Shown here: positions 57,301 through 64,000 of the stretch, piece by piece | Numbering within the stretch: position 1 is the stretch's first letter | Layout: the number at the start of each line of letters is the position of its first letter | Assembly (NCBI GenBank): GCA_963920765.1 | Contig: OY987248.1 | Span: forward strand, 5,862,539-5,926,538 | Length of the DNA stretch: 64,000 bases | Direction of reading: 5' to 3' | Source of the DNA: Ulota crispa | Taxonomy: Eukaryota > Streptophyta > Bryopsida > Orthotrichales > Orthotrichaceae | Position numbers and translations under genes: made by a program | The notes under the pieces: model-generated | The model's database searches: none | Told to the model about the DNA's origin: nothing | The model's input: the letters and a program-made list of their open reading frames with translations, nothing else

Positions 57301-60300
57301 GTCATTCTTATAAAAATGAACTATTATATTGTAATTGAATAGTTGTTATATTTTATAAATATTCTTATATTCAAATGGAATGTTCAGCATGTTAAACAAG
57401 AACACTTATGAACTATAATTTATTTATGAACCAAATTTAGATGGATATTGAAAGTATGTGTAGAATGGATACAAGAATATAGAACATGACTTACAATGAT
57501 GGCAAGTCTTGTGTGTAATTCCTGATCCAATGACAAATACATATATTATTACCAAATCTGATTGCTATTATGAATACAATTTCCAAAGATGCATATGATG
57601 GCCACATTTTGTAAAAATAAGAAATAAGTTATTAACTAGGTTGTTGAAAGAAAACTAATTACCATGGCAATGCCCATGATGGCCAAAACAAAAATGTTGG
57701 GCTGCAATTGCTGCAAATTTTACAAACCACCAAATAATTACATCATTGATCCAAGGCCATCTCAAAATTCATGTATTCATTTGTCACATAATAGCTCTTA
57801 AATTTTATTTGAAAATAATATTAGTGTAAACAAAAAAATCAAAAATTAAGTACTTACCATGCTAAGTCAAATAGGAAATCTGAGCCATTCCTGCATCAAA
57901 CACAACAAAATGTAATTAAAAACAAGTTAAAGTTTACCAATTAAAAATAATAATATTTTAAAGCTCTTTGAATTCATTAGGATAACATTTTTGAAAATTG
58001 GAGATGAGGCAAAGCCATGAATGCAAGTTGAAATTCAAAAAACGTGTATGATTAAAGGCAAGTAGCAATACAACTTACATATATGGCATTAAAGGTAACG
58101 TGTAATTTGGAAAGCTTGCAAATCTGCAAAAATGACATATGCTCAAATGCTCAAATCTAATAATTATATTCCAATCTATATCTCTAGCTTGACAAAGTAA
58201 TTGAAAAACTGGTTAGAACATATTAATTTGGTTATTCTTGAATGACATTGAAAAAGAAAAACTCAAAATTCACAATTGTAACATACGGTGGTGAGAGTTC
58301 AGGAAGTGGAACTTCAACTGGAGCTTCAGGATAACCAGGGATTGTCCAATTTGATGTATGAAATGTTCTGCATTTGTCAACAATGATGCCAAAAACATAA
58401 TTATCAATAGCAAATCCCCAAGGTAGAACAGCTACTACAAAATTTAAATTTAGATAATTTTGTTTCATCTAATTTACTTGAAAACAACAAAAACAAAACA
58501 CTAGGCAATGGGCAGTGCAAAATTCAGATTATATTCTAATGACTATTTAAATTGGAGATTTTGGGGTTCAATTTTGTTTGTATGTATTGCACTAGAAGAA
58601 AAATGTGTCCTAAACAATTGGTACACAACAACTACAAATGTCCTAAACAACTATAATTGAGTCATTGTATAGTTGTTTAGAACATTTGCAGTAGTTGTGA
58701 ACCAATCATTTAGGACATGTAATTCTTCTAGTGTTGATAGCACCACTAGAAAATGACACAAATTTCATTCTACTTCTAAGCATAAACACCAAGTGCCCAC
58801 TCTAGATATGATCAATTGAGTATATTGTAGTTCAAAAGGTACTACATGATTAGGTTACAAGATATAAGAGAATCCATTGAACATAACCCTTAATTTTGTT
58901 GAATTAATATACTTTAATTAGGATAGTTAGATCTTAAAAATCTAAGAGAAGTTCACCTACTTTTGGCCTTGTTGCAAAACTAACTTCTATAAACTTTTAT
59001 TTATTGTAAAATCAATTAGTATGAACTTTTACTTAACATGAACATCTTTTGAACATGAGAGTGTGGTAATAATCAAACTTTGGGGAGTTCACAATTAGTT
59101 CACATGGCATTCAACAAGTTTATAATAGAGTAGTTTGAAATCCTTAAGAAAGTGCAACATTTGGGATGGGGGTTGTGATTTTGTTGTATATTCTTTTAGT
59201 TAAGTTGGAGATACATACACATTTGCAGGCAATGGGAGGGTGCCATTTGGACATAAAAATGCCCTGCCAAGGTCAAAACACAAAATTACATGATATAAAT
59301 AGTGGCAATTAAAATCCACATATAAACAAAATATACTTTCTACAGATACAACCTTTTAAAAATATCAACTTAGAAAACAAACAATGATAACTTAGGGCTG
59401 CTTAACACTAGGAGCAAAATTTTGTTTTAGATATCAAGAACGTTCCAATCTTTGCATTTCATTGGTTGAATATCTAAAATCATTCTCTTAATGTCTTTCT
59501 TCATCTTAGGAGATAATACCATAATTTATATCAATGTTGTGATGCTCAAAAATCAAGATTTGACAAAACTCAAGAACTAAATCCATGAAGAATAGCAAAG
59601 CAATTTGTTATCTTAGAATTGATGTGAGTTTTCATTAACATAAAACGATTTTATTACAATTTTTTCTCTTTTTGGGTAGGCAAACTAATGTGATAAAATT
59701 GAAATCCCTACTTCTATTTTTGGTCTCCCTTTTCATTCTATCCCTTCTCTAAATTTCCAAGGCACATGTTTAGGACCTCAAAGTGTTGGCCTCGACTTTT
59801 TGACAGCAAAGCCATACACATGAGAAAAAAGAATCCCCACAGCACTTTTACAATAATGAATACTTCAGGCACTAAAATTTTGTTTCAAGGGCCCCAAATT
59901 TTGATGGCCTCAACTCCTAGTGGAGATTGGCCGCTAGATAGGATCAGTAAAAGCTGAAATACTTGATGAACATGCTCCAATGTGAAATCAGAACAAAGTG
60001 GTTTATTAATTCTTAAACATTTAAGTGTGCCTATATGGTCTATATATATATTTTGGGTATTTGGAATAGATCAACACCTTTACTACATTTGAGATCAACA
60101 AAGAATTTGGAATATAAATCAATGCTGTCCTAGTGAGCTTTTTGATGGTAGTAAATGTCAATTACATGGCAACATATCTACTATACCCTAGGGACATTCA
60201 AGGGTTAAACTCAACAAAACTTGGCAACTTACAAAGTAGGTGTGTAAGTGTCACTCTTCCCATCTCTGCAACCCAAGGTCCATCCCATATCTATTAGAAT

Positions 60301-62934
60301 ATTTTGAGAAACAATCCAAATTGTGTATAAATTGTAGCTTTAATTCTTAAGCTAAGTTACTATTGTAGGTGGGGAGCAGATTCGGCTTCTCCCTGCCGAA
60401 TTAATTATTTTTCTAGAAAAACTCAATTCGGCATCAGATTGTATAATTTAACAAGATTAGGCACTTTTAAAAAAAGTTGTTATTATTTGGCATTCAATCA
60501 AAAATATATACTAGAATCAAGCCTTTTTCTAAGCATCTTCCACTTTCTAAAATTAGCTCTTGATAAAAAATTTGCAGTAGATTGAACCCTCTTGGAATCA
60601 ACCTTGACCTTCCATTGTTAGTTAAGCTTAATGACTTTTATGATATTTGGCATTTCAATTTTTGACTTGTTTGACATTGGGCATTTTTGGAGAATAATTT
60701 ATAGAATGATTAGGCAAAATTTTGGAGAATTATTTTATGCTGAATCTGCTCTCAACCTATAGTAGAGGGTTATGTGGGCTCTGGAATTTACGTTGTAGGA
60801 GACTTGGAAAACCACAATACTGGTACAACCACAGGTGGCAATGTGACATTCGCTGGTGTGAACATCACCACGGGCACGTTGGGAACGGTAAAGTTCACCA
60901 AAGTGATGATTGGCACAGGGATGGACACGGACAAATTTGAACTACATGGGGCTCCCCTGCAATTCACCACAAGAAAAAGACACTTAGAAAGAGAAAACAA
61001 TTGCAATAATAACACTAATTGCTCTCACCACTAATCACTACAGTAATAATGATGTTTAGTGTTATGGGAATTATATAGTGTTGTTCACAATATCATCAGC
61101 GTTTTTTCTGAGTGAGAGTCCGCTTAGGTGTCTTCTTTGGAGTGGAGGATATTTGGAGGGAGGGGCACTAAGTGGTCAAAATCTGTCAGATTTGGCAATT
61201 TTTTGCTAGGAAAAAAAAACGCTGAATATCATTCAGCTGACTTGAACTCTTGTTTAGTCGACAACTAAAGCTCATACTGATAATTAGTGCTAATGTTGGA
61301 TATTACTTTAGTGCATGCTAAACTAGTATGATGCTCATTTAAAAAGTTTGATGAAAATCTTGTAAACAACTAATGGTGGTCATGTTGACAATTAGTGTTG
61401 ATAGCATTAAGAGTGTTGCAATTTGTAATCTGGACATAATTATTATGCTCATGTTGCATAAGATTATGAAATCCTTCATTCACATTGATCTTACTACAAT
61501 TTTACACTATGTGCAAACTTTTCAAAGCCCCATAGCAAGGCCATATCCCAACCTTGTTTAATTGTAAACTTGTTAAAAGAGAAACAATCAAAAAAGATTT
61601 GCTTGAATATTTAATGTAGCAAATTGTTGGGAATTGGCTTGTAAGCTGAGTTTTTTTACAATTTTTTTTTGTTACGGCTAGATTTAATCATGAAAGCAAA
61701 GTTGCACTTTCTTGATGCCAAAGTTTTCTAAAAAGTGATATAATTGAGGTGTTTCTAAGCAAATTGAGACTGAGGATATAATGAAAGGATTTTTCTGTCT
61801 TTCAACCAATCAAGGTTTGAGAATTTATTGGAACTTAAAAATTGGGAGATTGTGGGGAATCAACATTAGTGGTTATTCTTTAAACCATCTTGATACATTT
61901 TTGTCATAGAAATGATTGATATTAGAGTGGAGGAGATAATTTATAATGACCTTTGTGTTTAAACCTCATGATATAATCTATGGTTGCATATTTATTAATT
62001 TGGTGAAAACCCAAATTTTGAACTTTAGAGTTTTTTCATTCTCAAAAGAGTATTTATTGAGCACTCTAAGGACAAAAAAATTCAAAAATCTCAAAATACA
62101 AATTTTTTCCTAAAGCAATAATTAACACATTTATTGTAGTTTTGGAATCTAAACCACAACTTTGAATGCAATAGAGGGTTCCTTGTGAATCTTAGTTAAA
62201 TTTGAAAAGTTTGTGTAGTTTGCTCACTGGCTTGGACTGATGCTTGGTAGAGAGCCTGTCAAATTGTTCCCAGCCAAGCTTCTGCACGACCCAAAGATGT
62301 GCAAAGATGTGTTATAAAGTGCAATTGAGAAGAATAATTCAATAATGATTTCTACACATGCAATTAGAGATTAAAATCCATATATTGTATCCAAACAAAT
62401 GGAGGTCTATAATTGCTCTCACCAACATTTTATCAATAAAACAAAACAATTCAAAAGTCTCTTCTAACGTGATTATGGAATGGAAGTAAACGAGCCTGAA
62501 AATTTTAATTTCTCTATTATTAGCACGCTAACCTGTAGCTGTGACTATTCTCTTGAGACATTAAAATAAACCAATAACAAAATCACAATCACTTTATAAG
62601 TCATTTTGAAAGGGCCGTTTTTTGAACTATAGAATTATAGGTGCACAAATGTTTTTTTTTGAGATCTTCAGTAGCTTATAAACGTTATGAACTAACACAG
62701 AAGTATATCAATGTGTGCAGGGATGATTCATTAACAATTGATTTATCTGTACTTTTAGCTCTGTTTACACTTTACATTCATTCATTATTAAATTTAACGC
62801 TATATTGGATACATCATAGCTTGAGTTACAAGTGGAGGTCAGCAAATGGCCCAACTTACAGTTTCTCAAGGCTCTTGAGGTCCAGTATCCATGATGGAAA
62901 TGTTCCGTTGAGTTGAGGGTTGGTTGCAATGATC
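51400..62934 (-). CDS. LRR / proline-rich N-glycosylation-repeat / LRR protein (partial)
   Basis: No exact family recognised. Nineteen exons, N- to C-terminal: 62860-62934, 62228-62281, 60792-60956, 60233-60265, 59219-59263, 58287-58367, 58079-58123, 57858-57890, 57663-57710, 57495-57521, 53885-57259, 53685-53729, 53200-53328, 52989-53039, 52728-52802, 52502-52570, 52008-52073, 51775-51837, 51400-51449 (about 1,509 residues so far). The first two are LRR ([31 protein letters not shown]). Exons 3-12 are proline-rich with NFT/NYT/NGT/NWT sequons. Exon 13 is a charged linker ([11 protein letters not shown]). Exons 14-18 are LRR ([42 protein letters not shown]). Exon 19 has four residues-spaced Cys ([10 protein letters not shown]). 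All 18 internal junctions are phase 2. Presumed secreted, wall or matrix protein; no kinase seen. First exon and signal peptide probably lie beyond the right edge; the last exon is unresolved. Confidence 0.8.
51529..51673. mobile_element. CACTAG-ended hairpin MITE in an intron
   Basis: CACTAGTACAAAATTGCGTT at the left; TGCAATTTTCTACTAGTA at the right. Arms continue through CATATCATGTAG/CTACATGATATG. A partial duplicate of the right end (TTTTCTACTAGTACC) follows at about 51679. It lies in the last mapped intron of the LRR/proline-rich gene. Confidence 0.65.
53885..57259 (-). repeat. Giant proline-rich repeat exon: ~70 units of 39 or 48 bp
   Basis: One 3,375-bp exon with no stop. It encodes tandem 16-residue units ([16 protein letters not shown]) in the N-terminal two thirds and mixed 13/16-residue units ([13 protein letters not shown]) in the rest. 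I count about 72 N-x-S/T sequons. Two predicted sites are lost (PHPSFT, PPDLT). Almost no Tyr, Lys or Cys; no SPPPP motif, so it is not a classical extensin. Lines of DNA at 56041-56220 and 56521-56700 are identical, a 480-bp (ten-unit) duplication. Open frames on other strands and frames here are by-products of the repeat period. Confidence 0.9.
58590..58733. mobile_element. CACTA-like MITE (144 bp) with TTG target duplication
   Basis: CACTAGAAGAAAAATGTGTCC and GGACATGTAATTCTTCTAGTG termini (first 12 bases exact complements), flanked by TTG at 58587-58589 and 58734-58736. Inner arms CTAAACAACTATA/TATAGTTGTTTAG. It sits in an intron of the LRR/proline-rich gene, between exons 59219-59263 and 58287-58367. 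Confidence 0.8.
61990..62130. repeat. Fold-back remnant, TTAATTTGG family
   Basis: Diverged inverted arms (TTATTAATTTGGTGAAAA; CAATAATTAACAC) around CTCAAAAGAGTATTTATTGAGCACTC. Lies in an intron of the LRR/proline-rich gene. Confidence 0.4.
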
Positions 62935-64000
62935 CTGCCAGCATTGCCATTGTTTTCACAATTTCATCCAACTAAAGTAGACGAATAACCTCAATTGTCT
63001 TTCTCGAATCCAAAAATGAAGTATGGAGTTTCACCAAAATGGGCAAAAATGAGAACATATATGTCACATTAAAACTACTTTTGGATGCTCCAAAATTCAC
63101 AAATACTGAGACTAAAAGAAATCTTGAGAATTTCTTGGTCCTTATAAATTACAAGGGGAGATTCTTTCAGAGAGGACAAGTTCACCTGATGTATTTAAGT
63201 ATTTAACCAGTTCTATAGTATCCAAAATATGTCATATTTATAAGTTTCTTTGGTTAACAAAACGTTAAAAAATAAACATTGGAAAATATATCCAAATAAA
63301 AAAGTATAAGTAAAAAAGTGAGAGATGCATACAAAGTATGCAAAGATCTCATAGAATGTTTGTAATTAGATGAATAATTCATAGATAGTTAAAATGCATC
63401 CTAAGTTCAAAATCATTAATCTATGGGCAAAACATTGAGAGGTTTTTTTATGTTTAGCATATTTTAATGCATTTATGCAAAACACCGAGAGATCTATGTT
63501 CCTCCACATCAAGGGATCTTCTAATGTTTTGCTCCAAAAGTACAAAAGAAGTCTGAAATTAGTTAAGTGTGACATTTACAAATATAGAGATTAATTAGTT
63601 TTAAAAGATGTGCATGACATCAAATGAGCTTTCAATCACTCTCTACCTTCATAATTTATTTCAAAATTAGTTGATTTGTTAATCAAACTCTTTCAAAAAC
63701 CAAATGTGAAACTAGTCTTTCATAAGAAGTGAAAATCCTAGCAAAAAAAAATGCATACAAGTTTCATAAAATCTTTCTTGTCAAGCGACCTAATGACTTT
63801 TTTTGTTTGTTTGTTTTGCTGCTAGTATCTTTTGTCTTCAAAAGCAATGGTAAAAAAAATTGTGAGAAATCAAACTAGAGCTGTAGTACTTGATTCCAAA
63901 GCTTTGTGTTGGCATAAAATTAATGTCCAAATGGGCATGTGTGAAACTAGCAATATGAGAAACTTTTCAAGAGGCAACAAAACTTTGATAGCACTAGAGA
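62935..64000. other. Right-edge region, probably intron of the LRR/proline-rich gene
   Basis: The exon at 62860-62934 has a CAG acceptor, so an upstream exon must exist. I found no convincing LRR or signal-peptide exon here; it probably lies beyond 64000. The short repeat ATCAAGGGATCTTC at about 63511 recurs at 52341. Confidence 0.4.

Noticed and set aside
1..64000. CRISPR arrays, operons, rRNA, tRNA or viral genes
   Set aside because: Nothing of these kinds was recognised by eye; tandem arrays here are minisatellites and coding repeats. A tRNA scan was not possible.

Overview
The window is nuclear DNA of a green plant. It is AT-rich, gene-poor and intron-rich, with GT-AG introns, and the three conserved genes have plant-type orthologues: a ferric-chelate reductase, a RUS4-like DUF647 protein and the plant FUSED kinase TIO. 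Stowaway-like termini fit a vascular plant, but I cannot name the lineage.

Four protein genes can be supported, all on the minus strand. (1) 1289-5724: a FRO-type ferric reductase in 8 coding exons. (2) 22965-27441: a RUS4-like gene in 13 exons whose reading frame closes throughout. (3) 30895-41663: TIO, a Fused-type Ser/Thr kinase with a long armadillo-like C-terminal part. (4) 51400-62934, probably running off the right edge: an unusual presumed secreted protein. It has leucine-rich-repeat (LRR) exons, then a proline-rich stalk made of about 70 copies of a 13- or 16-residue unit, each carrying an N-glycosylation sequon (PPNFT), then more LRR exons and a Cys-containing end. All 18 junctions I could place in this gene are phase 2. 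This is the most interesting object in the window.

The rest is a deposit of small non-autonomous DNA transposons. Termini and target-site duplications (TSDs) point to several superfamilies: hAT-like (8-bp TSD, 6662-7108), Tc1/mariner-like (TA; a family with AGGTAG ends plus one Stowaway), PIF/Harbinger-like (TTA, 14536-14693), CACTA-like (3-bp TSD, 49369-49493 and 58590-58733), Mutator-like (9-bp TSD, 12759-13068) and a piggyBac-like group (TTAA-CCC ends, 15.1-18.9 kb and 29.1-29.9 kb). One broken Tc1-type transposase lies at 10447-11463. A nest of three elements lies at 19541-21278, and a large inverted repeat spans 45650-48880.

Layout: 1-0.2 kb transposon fragment; 1.3-5.7 FRO; 5.9-22.9 repeats, a Tc1 relic and an orphan GC-rich exon-like island (7.65-8.02); 23.0-27.5 RUS4; 27.6-30.9 GC-rich upstream block and transposons; 30.9-41.7 TIO; 41.7-42.7 its 5' region; 42.7-51.2 gene desert with fold-back elements; 51.4-62.9 LRR/proline-rich gene; 63-64 nothing recognised. 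The genes look functionally independent (iron reduction, RUS protein, cytokinesis kinase, extracellular matrix protein).
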